64,000 bases of DNA from Pollenia angustigena (taxonomy: Eukaryota > Arthropoda > Insecta > Diptera > Polleniidae). The stretch covers positions 34,029,882 to 34,093,881 of the forward strand of contig OV884059.1 of NCBI GenBank assembly GCA_930367215.1, given 5' to 3'. The notes below the pieces were generated by a model, which had not been told where the DNA came from, searched no databases, and saw only the letters and a program-made list of their open reading frames with translations. The translations under genes and the position numbers were made by a program. Positions within the stretch are counted from its first letter, which is position 1; each line of letters opens with the position of its first letter. Positions 45,049-55,784 of this stretch are shown here, piece after piece.

Positions 45049-45540
45049 TTGTCATAGATCCTTCTATAATAATAAAGAATATTAAAATAATTCTCTGACA
45101 ACTTTCTGTTTTATTTATAAAACACTTTGGCCGACTTAAGGTGATTTTAAACGAGAAAGAACACTCGCTTTATTCTATCAGTATTATGAATAACTTGCTT
45201 GCATTGACAATGTAATTTCCCTTAAGCGGACAGCTCTTTTGACGGACACTGTTGTTTGGTCCCGACGGCGTTCTATAACGAAAGCATACAGTTCTATTTA
45301 GAGAAGCGTGCGGTCATAAGAAATTTTAGTGTATATATGTATGTGACGCGGAAAATAGAAAGGGACCTAAGGGTTTTGAAATTCAAAGATTTAATACGTG
45401 TATCTTTGGTGTACAATCACTGAGCGTGTTGGTATTGGTCTGATTTGAAAGCGAAACATCTCAACCTTGAAAACGCGCGTAGGTCGTCCCTACCTCTTGT
45501 TTGCGTAGTTGGTTTTTACTGTTCCCTTTACCTTACTGCA
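45049..45540. other. Mariner 3' tail and unassigned spacer
   Basis: The first about 70 bp (TTGTCATAGATCCTTCTATA, AATTCTCTGACAAC) match the 3' flank of the mariner at 58.2 kb. The remainder, including a GC-richer patch near 45250-45500, was not identified. Confidence 0.45.
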
Positions 45541-45718
45541 GCCGTATTCTATAAAATGCTTAGCTAAAGCTTAATCTCGATCGCTAAAATGCCTTAGAGA
45601 ATGCAAAAATTAAAATTTTTAGCGATGACATTAAAAGCCAAAACTGCTGCGAATTAAATTTTTATGGCATTGTTAAATCTAGCAATGCACGTTACAGTAT
45701 TATATTTACAGAATACGG
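45541..45718. mobile_element. MITE with GCCGTATTCTRTAAA ends
   Basis: GCCGTATTCTATAAA (about 45541) and TTTACAGAATACGGC (about 45704-45718) are inverted with one mismatch. Inner GCTAAAATGCC and AAATTTTTAGCGAT blocks support a palindromic interior. CA occurs on both sides, and the duplication is otherwise unclear. Confidence 0.65.
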
Positions 45719-46019
45719 CCACTGGTCCCTTTTTCTATGCGCTTCTATTAAGCTAATTTCGTTTTGATGGATCTGAATCTGTGATATATGGTATATGTCG
45801 TATAAAGAAATCTTGCACATAACTTTGTATACTCTGCTCGTATACACAGAGGTCCTTCCTGACATGCCTCGCGAGAGCATCCAACTGTGTTATGTTGTTT
45901 AGGTAAGGGTGACTCCTCAGGTGACATCCCAGGCGAAATTGTTTAGACAGCATGGTGTTATGTTCTCTGACTGGGAGAACCTTCGTTTCTTCGTGGAGGT
46001 GGCGTCTAGTTAAAACCAC
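45719..46019 (-). pseudogene. LINE ORF2 C-terminal relic (jockey-like)
   Basis: The minus strand reads LHEETKVLPVREHNTMLSKQ then FRLGCHLRSHPYLNN, followed by DALARHVRKDLC. Phrases like LPVREH-x-LLSKQF-L-C-HP are typical of the segment after the reverse transcriptase in jockey-type LINEs. A related decayed segment is at 57060-57500. Only about 90 codons survive. Confidence 0.6.
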
Positions 46020-46381
46020 ATATTGGCCAAATCAATTTAATTAAATTTCGCTTTATAGGGTTTTTAGTTTTTAGGTTTGTACCGTATTTACAATAGATAT
46101 AAAACCAAAGCTTTTCTTGTGGAAAACCCTTTTTTTCCATTATATCTACCTGTGATCAATATAAGCTGATTCCTTTTATTTGATTTTATTTGATAATCTT
46201 AAGTATTTTCAATCCTTGAAACGGCTTACAGTACTGCTTTTGAAAAACCGGGTTCTTTCCTTTAAACCTTAAGAAAAGCGATTGAAAATTATTTTTTCTT
46301 CAGCAATAAGCCTATAATTGCAGACGGAAAAATAGTTTTTGTAATAAAGCCAACCAACGATCAGATGGGCTGAGTGTAGCC
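46020..46381. other. Unassigned spacer
   Basis: No gene or element was recognised up to the next MITE. Confidence 0.35.
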
Positions 46382-46819
46382 CAAGGCGAATTCATAAAGG
46401 TGATATTTTCGAGTCATCTGTTTATTGTTTATTTCCTTGTGTGTATACTAAATGTCAAGCGTTATTTACATTTTGTGAAAAAATTTGTTAAAATTTAAAA
46501 TCAAAATCAAGAAAAAAAAATTTTTTTAAATGTATAAAACAAAAAATAATTAAGCAATAATATTAACAAGAGGATTTTAAAACGCGTAAGGAATACGTGG
46601 AGCCACAATAAATTTGCAATACAGGAAAAAGATTTACCTTTTAAAGCAATTTTGTATAAGTATTTCATAAACAAACAAATTCCTTTTATATTTTCAACCA
46701 ATAATTTTGACATTCACTCTAATTTTTTCCAAAAACAAAATACATAGTATTTTTTAAAAGAAAGGGATAGCTAGCATAATGCTATCTCATGATGCGGTCA
46801 CCTTTATGAATTCGCCTTG
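46382..46819. mobile_element. P-like MITE, CAAGGCGAATTC family, copy 3, perfect duplication
   Basis: The ends CAAGGCGAATTCATAAAGGT (continuing GA) and the exact complement TCACCTTTATGAATTCGCCT (continuing TG) are flanked by the perfect 8-bp duplication GTGTAGCC (46374-46381, 46820-46827). This is the best-preserved copy of the family. The interior is AT-rich and non-coding. Confidence 0.9.
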
Positions 46820-46899
46820 GTGTAGCCTGAAATGTACAAATGTACTTTAAATTTCAAAAATACTTTGTCAATTTATTAAAATTTATGACGTTTCATATT

Positions 46900-48458
46900 C
46901 ACCCCTATTATGAAAGTCGACATCGACACAAGTCGACGGCACCTGAACAGTAATGGTATTTTCTGAGTCGTTGTTGGCAATAATCGATTACTATTGACAG
47001 TCAATTGATATTTTCTAAGGCGCTTTCAAGTCGACGTCGAGTAGTATTGTCTCCGTTTTAGTCGACAGGAAATTTTGCGACGACTCAAATGAAAGTTAAA
47101 GAAATTTTAAATGAAATGTAAACATATTTATTGAATACGTTTGAAATAAAAAATACAAATTTAAAAGAAATTATGGGCACAAATTTTATAAGTAAAATCA
47201 ACGCGAAAATTGCGAAAGTTCGGAAAAGTTTGCTAAAATAGCGAAATTTCGCGAAAATTTTTAATTTAAGACGAACGAACGCCTCAAAGAACCAAAATTG
47301 CGAAAATTCGCAAACATTTGCAAAAATAGCGAAAATTCGCGAACATTTTTAATATATAAAAAAAAGCCATCAAATTTATTAAAATTTCCTAAAACTATAA
47401 GAAATGGCAAAAATTTGGTTAAAATTGCAAAATTAGCGGAAATTCGTAAAAAATTGCTAACAGCTACATGATAGCAAAGTCTAATATTTATTAAAAATCG
47501 TTAAAGCTGTAAAGAATCAGGAAACTTTCGCTTCTATGGCGAGCATGGCTAAAATTAGCAAAAATTGCAAACTTTGAAACAAACCCTCAAATTGGTTTGA
47601 AATCGCTAAATCGGCTAAAAAACAAAATGTCGGGAAGTTACAAAAAAAAATATGCAAAAACAGCGAAAATTCGCGAAAATTTTTAATATCAAACAAGTCA
47701 TAAAATTGATTAAAAGTCCCTTAAACTGAAAGGAATGGCAAAAATTCGGTGAAAATTGCTAAATTAACGAAAATTCGCAAAAATTTGCTAACAGCGGCAT
47801 GAAAGAAAAGTCAAATATTTATTAATAAACGTTAAAGCTATAAAGAATCAGAAAACTTACAGTAAAAATATCTTTTATCTAAAACATGCCAAAAATTCGC
47901 GAAAAAAATTCAAAATTGCAAACAAACTCTACACTTTATTTTAAAAAGCTAAATCAGTTAAAAAAATGTGTCGGAATATAGTATAAATAGTCTGTGTTCA
48001 TACGGCTCTTGTCTAATTGACATGATTGCTACTTAATAGGCGAGAGGGACGAGGGGAAAAGAAACTAGTACACAGATGCATGTACTGTCTTTACGTTTTG
48101 CTTTTTCATTCGTTGTTTAATTTTGTTATTGTTTTTAATACCAAAAAAGCACATGTCGTCAACATGACATGAATCATTTGAACGCCAACTCATGTTCAAA
48201 GAAGAAAAAGGAAGAATCTTGTCAATAAGACATGAGACGTATGAACTCAGACATAGCGTTAAAAAGTAAGCGAAGAACAAAAAAAAAAAAAAAAAACAAT
48301 TGGAGATGGGATTTTTTTTTGTCAAATTTTCGATAACTAGTCGACACAACATTCTTATAAAATACCAAATTAACGTCGAAGTGATGTAGTCGTCGCCTTG
48401 ATGTGACAACAATTAAAAATTAATGTCGACGTCGACAACGCCTTACATAATAGGGGTG
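46900..48458. mobile_element. CACCCCTATTATG element, ATT duplication
   Basis: CACCCCTATTATGAAAGTCG and the right end CATAATAGGGGTG are inverted, with GTCGACRTCGAC blocks inside both ends. ATT flanks both sides (46897-46899, 48459-48461). The central 700 bp repeats GCGAAAATTCGC and AAATTTGC phrases with no coding frame. It is a long relative of the hairpin MITEs at 28418 and 29158 by end sequence. A 263-bp MITE (47990-48252) is nested in it. Confidence 0.8.
47990..48252. mobile_element. MITE with GTCTGTGTTCATACGG ends, complete copy
   Basis: GTCTGTGTTCATACGGCTCT and AGACGTATGAACTCAGAC are inverted ends, and the flanks are ATA on both sides (47987-47989, 48253-48255). It is the uninterrupted relative of 12405-13961, in inverse orientation. 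Confidence 0.85.
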
Positions 48459-48461
48459 ATT

Positions 48462-49087
48462 ATAATAATTTTAATTAAAATTTTTAATGCATTTTCAAAA
48501 ATTTTATAATCTGAAAGATTTATTTATAGAAGATTTATAGAACTATTCAAATGCGTTTTCATTATAAAATAAAGCTATTATTCTACAGTCAGAAAGACAA
48601 ATGAATTAAAAAACACGATCATTTATTTTATATGTATGCACATATGTACATATATTTCTATATAATTAAATTTTTCCTCTGAACAAAATCTATGCCAAAT
48701 GGCATAGTATGTTAAAAAAAAAATCGGACACCTTCTTTAAACAACACTTGGGATCTTACTGTTTCTCCACTAATTAAGGCAATGATAATCTGCTTAAAAC
48801 CTTATTGAAAGTTATAATAGAGGATTATTTTCGTAAAAATATTTACAAAATTGCAAAGTGACGACCTTTGTAAATTAAAAATCTTGAAAGGCATGTTTGC
48901 TTTCCGGCCTATCAGAATTCACTGGGTGTACCAATCAAAAAATTTTATTTTTTAATTTCAATAAAAAGTATTAAATAAAAATACAAAAATATCAAAAAAA
49001 TTATTTTCATACTATTTTGCCCCAAACAGGGGCTTTCAAAAAGCACTATGCCATATGGGTTAATATTGTACTAAAAGGTATTTCGAT
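48462..49087. other. Unassigned AT-rich spacer
   Basis: No gene, inverted-repeat pair or known repeat was recognised. Confidence 0.35.
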
Positions 49088-49436
49088 CAGTGCTACCATA
49101 TTAGCATATATTCTACTAGCAGATTGAGTTGGGCAATCGCAAATTTTTTTTTTTTTTGTAACATATGCTTACTTCTTTTAATCCAAAAGCAGATTTTTTT
49201 TTAAGCATATTTTTACTTTTAAGAAAAGCTGAATTTTAAAGCATATTTAATTTTATTAAAAAAAGAAGTTTTTATGAAAAATATATAAAAATTCCTTTTT
49301 ATTTAGCAGACTTAACCATATTTTTTTTTATACAAATTCAGCTGATTTTTTTTTTTAGCAAATTTACTCATTTTACGATTTAGCAGATTTTATTTCTAAG
49401 TTCTGGCATGTTCAGCAAACAGTTATGGCAACACTG
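49088..49436. mobile_element. hAT MITE with CAGTGYTRCCATA ends
   Basis: CAGTGCTACCATA and TATGGCAACACTG are inverted with two mismatches. The flanks ATTTCGAT (49080-49087) and ATTGCGAG (49437-49444) agree at six of eight positions. The interior has many AGCAGATTT and AAATCTGC-like motifs near both ends. Confidence 0.7.
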
Positions 49437-49444
49437 ATTGCGAG

Positions 49445-49995
49445 TAAACTGCTAAAAGTATGTCGCAGTACTTTATGCATAACACTTATACAAACATTCC
49501 TTAAAAATAAATTTTAAAACAGTTTTTATTTTAAAAGTCAATATTTGTTTGTTTGCACTCTGCTGTTCTATACAGAAGTTTCAATACAAAAGATTTAAAA
49601 AGAAATAACAACTTTTAGTTAGAAATATCTTTAGATTGTTCCCAAATTAAAATTTATAGAAACTTTTGAAACGCTGAATTGTTTAAAGTAACAAAATTTT
49701 CAAGTTTGTTTAAATTTTACACAATCCTAAATTAAAGTAATAATTATTTATGACTCAGAAATTTACATGAAACTTAAACTTTAAATAATTTTTTTTTTTT
49801 TTATTATTATTAAAATACAGAAGAAATAAAAAATAAATTTATTAAAATAAATAAGTATGTATTTTTTAAATGTAATGTCGTGTGAATTAAAATAAATTTA
49901 TTTTAAAACACGATTGTAAACAACAAAGAATAAGAAATGTTTAACAAGTTCTGTTTTTTTCAATTCAAATATTTTTCAAATTCATTGATTGTTAT
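49445..49995. other. Unassigned AT-rich spacer
   Basis: Low-complexity A/T sequence only. Confidence 0.35.
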
Positions 49996-51249
49996 TTCCC
50001 AGTTGGCCATGTCTTCAAGACAACGTCGAGGACGCGTACAAGACCCATAGAAAATCCCTGACGACATGTTGGCGACAGCCAATGCAAATCATCGACGACT
50101 TTTTCGAAAAAAGGGCACTTAAGTCGTAAACGACAATGTGAGCGACATTATTATGCATACTGTCGTTAATGATCATATTGGTAACAGTGTGGTTAAAGTT
50201 GTCACTGGCGACTATATAAACGACATTTTTCTCATAAAGTCGTTAATGCCCGATTAGCGACATTACGTTAATAGTGTCGTTGATGACAATGTTGTTGACA
50301 CTATCTACGATTTAGTCGCCGATAGGTAAGTGGCAATTAGGGTGGCCGATACTTCAGATTTGCCGATATATCCAGAATAAGGGGATCGGGTAAATGGGTA
50401 TACCTCGAGGATATATTTACTAAAATCTCTTAGGGTCTTGATGGGCTGTGAACTCCAATTAGTGAGTTCAAGGGCCTTTATGGGCTGTGAATTCCAACTA
50501 GTGAATTCCAAACTAATGAAATGGCCGATGAGTTTGAGAGACTGGGCTCAAAAATGGTGGATACTGGATGTGTGGAGACAGTCAGTGAGGGTTCTGAACT
50601 TAACATATCGTCGACATAATATGCAAAACTGCTAACTTCCAATAACTTTTAATGGAAACAACAAACTTTTTATATTTCATATGCGCAGCTTGAGAGAAAA
50701 CCTAAAAATATAGTTGGTTTAACACACTTTAAGACTCAATTTGAAGAAAAACTACATGCTGTTCGACGAGGTGTATCTTTCTCTTCCACACGGCATTAAA
50801 ATCTCAATTTACTTAAAAAGTGGTTTTAGCAGGTTTGCATATTGAGCCTACGATATGGCAATGTAGTCAGCGGGAACATTTATTTTTTGTGTTTCTTGTC
50901 CTATCAATTACGCATTCCAATTGTACAATTGAAACACAGCCGCGAACAACGTTATAAGTTACAAAATATTTATATTTAACAGGCAGGATTATTTATTTTT
51001 TAATTTTTTTTATTATCAAAAATATTAATAATAATAGCAAAACATCAAGTTTTGAATTTTTTTAGTAGAGGACAACGTAAGCGACCATTGCATGCATTTT
51101 GTCGTCAAAGTGGTTCGAAACACGACAAAATGCATGCAATGGTTACTTACGTTGTCCTCAATAAATTATTATTCAAGACAAATTTAAAAAAATGTTCGGA
51201 AGACATCGTTGACGACATTTGCGTCTATGACCATTTGGCCAACTGGGAA
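49996..51249. mobile_element. Element with TTCCCAGTTGGCCA ends and CGAC-rich arms
   Basis: TTCCCAGTTGGCCA and TGGCCAACTGGGAA are perfect inverted ends. The left 330 bp contains at least ten CGAC/GTCG motifs (GTCGTTAATG, GCGACATTA), and the right end repeats the theme (GTTGACGACATTTGCG). A perfect-stem hairpin lies inside (51068-51159). The target duplication is not clear and there is no transposase. Confidence 0.7.
51068..51159. repeat. Large hairpin in the CGAC-rich element
   Basis: GAGGACAACGTAAGCGACCA, TTGCATGCATTTTGTCGT and their inverted partner form a roughly 38-bp stem with few mismatches and a 15-20 bp loop. It may be the tip of another MITE or a structural part of the host element. 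Confidence 0.75.
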
Positions 51250-51500
51250 GCTGCAACATTGACGTTAGGGTTTTTGTTAGGGAAAACTTGGTTTTAAAAT
51301 TCTCGAGAATTATTCGAGGGGAAATTTGAGGGTTATTACACTGTGCTTGCATTTGACACTTTTTTTGAGACAAGCGGGGCACCTGTCTTTAACCTAATTC
51401 AGGTACGCTGAATGCAATGGTGCTAAACGTTTTTTTAAGGTTAGCTCTTGTTTTCGAGATATACCGTTGTTTCGAAAATGGAGGAAGATTCATAACATAT
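51250..51500. other. Short unassigned spacer
   Basis: Nothing recognised between the CGAC-rich element and the LTR. Confidence 0.35.
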
Positions 51501-53228
51501 TGTTACGTTACTGCCTTTCAATAACGTTTTGGTTTATTTCCTTTATAATAAACCGTTTCGAGTTCTTTTATTGCAATTTAAATAAAACAAATAAACACAA
51601 CACTTTTGCTACTGTTTACAATTTACACAACTTTATTTAGTACTTAGTCACTTTAACACCCGTAATTTTATAATCTTCTCAGCGTGATACGTTTTTGACA
51701 AAGTCAGAACTTAGAATGAATCATGCCATCTCTTGCGATCCTATTTATACTCCAGCCCAGACGGGCAAATGACCATAGAACGTTCGAGTTATAAAGCTGA
51801 AGGTCCACACCATGCGTTTATGCGTCTGTCCTTTTTATGCATTTGACAAAAAAGTTGAATCAGTGAAATTGTATATGACAAGTTACACAACAAAATACAG
51901 AGAATGCATAGACGCATTAACGCATGAAAGTAGGTTTACTTTTTAAGCTGAAGGTCCACACCATGCGTTTATGCGTCTGTCCTTTTTATGCATTTGACAA
52001 AAAAGTTGAATCAGTGAAATTGTATATGACAAGTTACACAACAAAATACAGAGAATGCATAGACGCATGAAAGTAGGTTTACTTTTTAAGCTGAAGGTCC
52101 ACACCATGCGTTTATGAGTCTGTCCTTTTTATGCATTTGACAAACAAGTTGAATCAGTGTAATTGTATATGACAAGTTACACAACAAAATGCAGAGAATG
52201 CATAGACGCATGAAAGTAGGTTTACTTTCTACTTTTGTATCCGTCGCATGTGTGGTGAAAAAAAGTCAGCTGTTATTGATGGCCATGGATGGCAATTCAT
52301 ATTTTATTTTCAATGTTATCGATAATTATGTTTGTGTGGTGGATTACTTTTTACTATGTTTTTGCATTAAAAAAGGGTTTTAATAAGAGAAAAAGCTTTC
52401 GTAATAAAGATTGTATAAACTTTAATGAATAAAATAAATTTTTAGCACAATTTAACAAGAACAAAATTTGCCTTTCTAGTTATCGATTACTTTTATCTTC
52501 TGAGTGTCATCTTTGTTGTGTTTATTATTTTTTGTAACAAATGCCATAAATTGGAAACTTATTGATACCGTGAAAAATCACGAATATTTTTATAATAAAA
52601 GCTTACTTCCCTATGAATTCTATTAAATAAATTCTATTAAAATATCAATTACATTCTCAATTTCTTGCAAAAATGTTTTTAATTGTTAAACATATTTGCA
52701 CAACAGCTGATAAAAAAAAAACCAAATTTGGCGAATAAAACGCATTGCATGTAACTTGAATTTAGAAACGCATAAAATGCACAAAAAGTATCATACGCAT
52801 CTACGCATGAACGCATGGTGTGGACCTTCAGCTTAAAGTCTAGATGGCTCTATAAAGTTCGCCTAATAACAGCTATTTCGTTAATTAAACTTATTCAGCT
52901 ATTACTTTCTATGTGGCTGAATTAATTAAGTTATTAGGCATCATAAACTAAGGCATACTTTTAGGCGTTGCCATAAATTGAGATAACTTAATAAAGAACA
53001 TTCTAGTTTACAGTGGGGTTGAAGTACAATTATGCACAACGATTTTAACATTACATCTGTACATTGATTTTTACACTAGAAGTGTGCATAACTTATACAA
53101 TAACAATTTTAACTAATAAAATAACTAACAAATACTTAATAACTTATCAATACAAGATAACACATAAATTAATCTAATTCTTAACCAATAATTACAAATA
53201 ATTCTTAGCTAAAGTTACTTTCGTCACA
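51501..53228 (-). mobile_element. 3' LTR of a minus-strand LTR retrotransposon, interrupted
   Basis: In element orientation the LTR starts TGTGACGAAAGTAACTTTAG (from 53228 down) and ends CAGTAACGTAACA at 51501, giving TG...CA ends. It abuts a polypurine tract at its 5' side. A 1,039-bp MITE (51795-52833) plus its 3-bp duplication is inserted, so the LTR proper is about 690 bp. No second LTR was found at the 5' side. A diverged relative is at 34060-34320. Confidence 0.8.
51795..52833. mobile_element. MITE with AGCTGAAGGTCCACACC ends and triplicated left terminus
   Basis: AGCTGAAGGTCCACACCATG and CATGGTGTGGACCTTCAGCT are perfect inverted ends, and TAA flanks both sides (51792-51794, 52834-52836). 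The left end occurs three times in tandem (starts 51795, 51946, 52089; periods 151 and 143 bp). Each unit includes TATGCGTCTGTCC-like sequence, GACAAGTTACACAACAAAAT and GACGCATGAAAGTAGGTTTA. An open frame across the third unit is not recognisable as a gene. Confidence 0.85.
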
Positions 53229-53241
53229 CTGCCCCCCACTT
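53229..53241 (-). other. Polypurine tract of the LTR element
   Basis: The minus strand reads AAGTGGGGGGCAG immediately before the LTR start. This is the expected plus-strand priming site for reverse transcription. It overlaps the stop codon of the last pol codons. Confidence 0.8.
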
Positions 53242-53893
53242 AAGCCTGTTCGTCCCGAATAGGCTCAAAATCACCTCTTCCATAAGGGGCTAATCGTTCC
53301 AAATGAACAACTTTCATTTTGGCTCTTGGACTTTTATATTTCTGTATTCGGTATACAACATCATTTAATTTCTTTATTACCTTATGTGATGTAGTTGTGG
53401 CTTGGTAACCAATCTTTCCTTTGGTTGTTGGTTAATTGGCAAAATCAACTGGCCCTTCTAAGATCCTTCAGAATACACTGCCCGATCAAATCTGGATAAC
53501 CTTCTATGGTCACGCACGGACTTTCTATGGTCGTAAGGATTTCCCCGCTCCAATGAAGATACCTGCTTATCTTCCGGTATAGGTAGTCATTACAATTGCA
53601 TTGTGGAAACGACGCACAAACTCTGTTCACTGTGCTAAAGTATGTTTGTTATTTTTTTGGCCAAGTTGTTTAAATATTATATATAAGTTTTTGTTAAGCT
53701 AATTGGGCCTAATGTATTAATGTAAATAAAAAACCTTTTTTACATGTTTCTCCCAACGTTTCGTCAATCCTGGCTGCCACACGCTTTGGGCAGCTATTCT
53801 TAAAATTTTGTCTTCCACCTATACTATTGGCCCTCCTTACCTTGGCCAATACGGGTTCAAATCTTTTTGCTGTTAACCAGTCTTTACTGGGCT
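53240..53893 (-). pseudogene. Integrase tail and unplaced coding relic of the LTR element
   Basis: The last codons (KMKVVHLERLAPYGRG ... EPIRDEQA, stop at 53240-53242) are the familiar C-terminus of gypsy-like integrases of insects. Upstream to about 53893 the frame is broken. A piece reading DWLTAKRFEPVLAKVRRA (about 53850) could not be placed. The reverse transcriptase, RNase H and integrase core are absent, so roughly 2.5-3 kb of pol appears deleted (an estimate from family length). Confidence 0.7.
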
Positions 53894-55784
53894 CTACCTG
53901 CAACGAGCGACCTTCACTGATGCATTCCCTTCTACCTCCGTACAGTGCCTGGCTTCCAATCTGCTAAGCTGTCTTACATGAGCAACCGCTTTTTCCCGTT
54001 TTGCAACTTTTCTGTATGGTGACGATTCCAGACGAGTACAAGCAAGAAGCTGTCCTACACGAGCCTCACTTTCATACCCAACATTCAGAGGTATTTCATA
54101 ATCAAACAAATACATGATTTGTTTTCCCATATTCAGACTTATGTTATGACTAATCATAAAATCTGCGCCAATCAGTACTTCGTCTATAATGTCGGCCACA
54201 ATAAACTCATGAAAATTGACAACATTGGCAATTCTTAACACCACACGTGTTTTGCCATAGTAGCAGTAGCAGGCTCACCTGTAGCTGTTCGCAAGTTCAC
54301 TCCGCTTAGTGGTTCGACAGCTCCCGTTACCAAGCCAGGCCTTATTATTGAAAATCCTGCACCAGTGTCGATAGTCAAGATTCGCTTTTTACCATCGATG
54401 TAGCCGAATGTTGTAATGCTTTTATATCTCTTTGGCACTACTAAATTTATTACCGAGTCCTCAGATGCGAAAGGTAGCACTCCCTCCATACTTAACGGCG
54501 ACTCCTGCGATGACTGATGCCTAGCCCGTTGGTTGTTTCTCGGCGGCGAAGCAGATCTTGAAATTTTTTCCGGTGCTTTGCAGTTACGCTGTATGTGCCC
54601 AATCTTACCGCAGCTATAGCATTTCAATTTGTTTTTGCCCAGCTTCTCACTTAACACCCGCAAAACTGCTTCTTTAAGGCTCTTCAATTCCTTCATGATA
54701 TCTCTATCATCATCAGCAATAACATCGAGCCTTTGAACCTTATACGACTTCTCCTTTGCAACTATTCTTGCGGTTTCCTGAGCCAGGGCAAATGAAACAG
54801 TTTCTGCAAATGTCGACTTTAATGCTGCACACACCGCATACTCAACATCAGCATCTCTTATACCGTTAATAAATGCTTCTGTTTTGAAGCTGTCCAACAA
54901 TAGATGATTCTCACCAGGATAAGTTAGCTGTACCAACCGCTCAATCTCCAGTGCGAAGTCCTGTAAGGTTTCGTTTGCCTTCTGCAACTTACCGGTACAC
55001 TTTCAAGCACTTCAGCCGCAGTCCCTTTTAAAGCAAGAATGAGCTCGATAGCTTTTTCCTCACTGTTCCATGCATTTCTGTTGGCAACTGTATCGAACTG
55101 GAACTTAAAAACATTAAATGGGACACTATCGTCAAAGCAAGGGGCCTTTATCCTGCTAGAAACTTCTGGAATAACCCGTACTGATCCCTCTTGGTTTTGA
55201 AGACTATTTACCTTGGCTTCAAGATTATTAAATTTTTCATCAAAATTCGGTACTTGTGTTTTAACTTCAGACAACTTATCGTTAAATTCTATTTCCATTG
55301 CATTTACTCTTTCATTTATTTCCGTGGAAATCTCCTGAAGCTTCTCATTTGTTATTCTAGAATAATCTTGAATTTCAGCCAGGATGGTGCTAGACTTCTC
55401 TTCCATTTTTCTAAAAGTTTCATCAATCTTTCTAGAAGTTTCATCAAGAATAGCTCTGGAGTTATCGTCCATTTTTCTAGAAGTTTCAGCAAGAATATCA
55501 CTAGAATTTTCTTTTATCATCTGTACCATGCTTTTGGAAGTGTCGTCCATTTTTGCCATCATAGCAGCAAACATTGTGTTAAAATCCATACTGCTAGCAA
55601 CTGCACGAGTACATACCTCAATTTCTTCTTTGTCCTCGAATTCGTAACTCGCAATGTCTATATTGCGTCGATCGAATTCATCTAATAGTCTCTTCTGCAG
55701 CTCTGCTTTATTACCTGCAGTTGGCAGATCCAACTTGCCCAATTCTTTCTTGAGCTGTTCTACTTTAAGCTCTTCAAATTTCAT
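53894..55784 (-). pseudogene. Gag with SAP domain and zinc knuckle, plus aspartic protease
   Basis: The start at 55784 (MKFEELKVEQLKKELGKLDL) gives an N-terminal SAP-like motif through AELQKRLLDEF. A coiled coil follows, with about five KMDD/SRKIDET repeats (about 55380-55560). The capsid-like region breaks near 54990: the frame ending in GTAAEVLESVPVSC is followed, after missing sequence and a frameshift, by KANETLQDFALEIERLVQLT. A CCHC knuckle, CYSCGKIGHIQRNC, lies near 54590-54630. The protease motif ILTIDTGAGFSIIRP (about 54350) has the catalytic DTG. The frame shifts again near 54240 and continues with ADIIDEVLIGADF. In an intact relative, Gag builds the particle and the protease matures it. 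This copy is defective. Confidence 0.85.

Noticed and set aside
54985..55000. GTAAGTTGCAG in gag as a collapsed intron
   Set aside because: It lies at a frameshifted deletion point in gag. Donor- and acceptor-like strings this close together are more likely chance.
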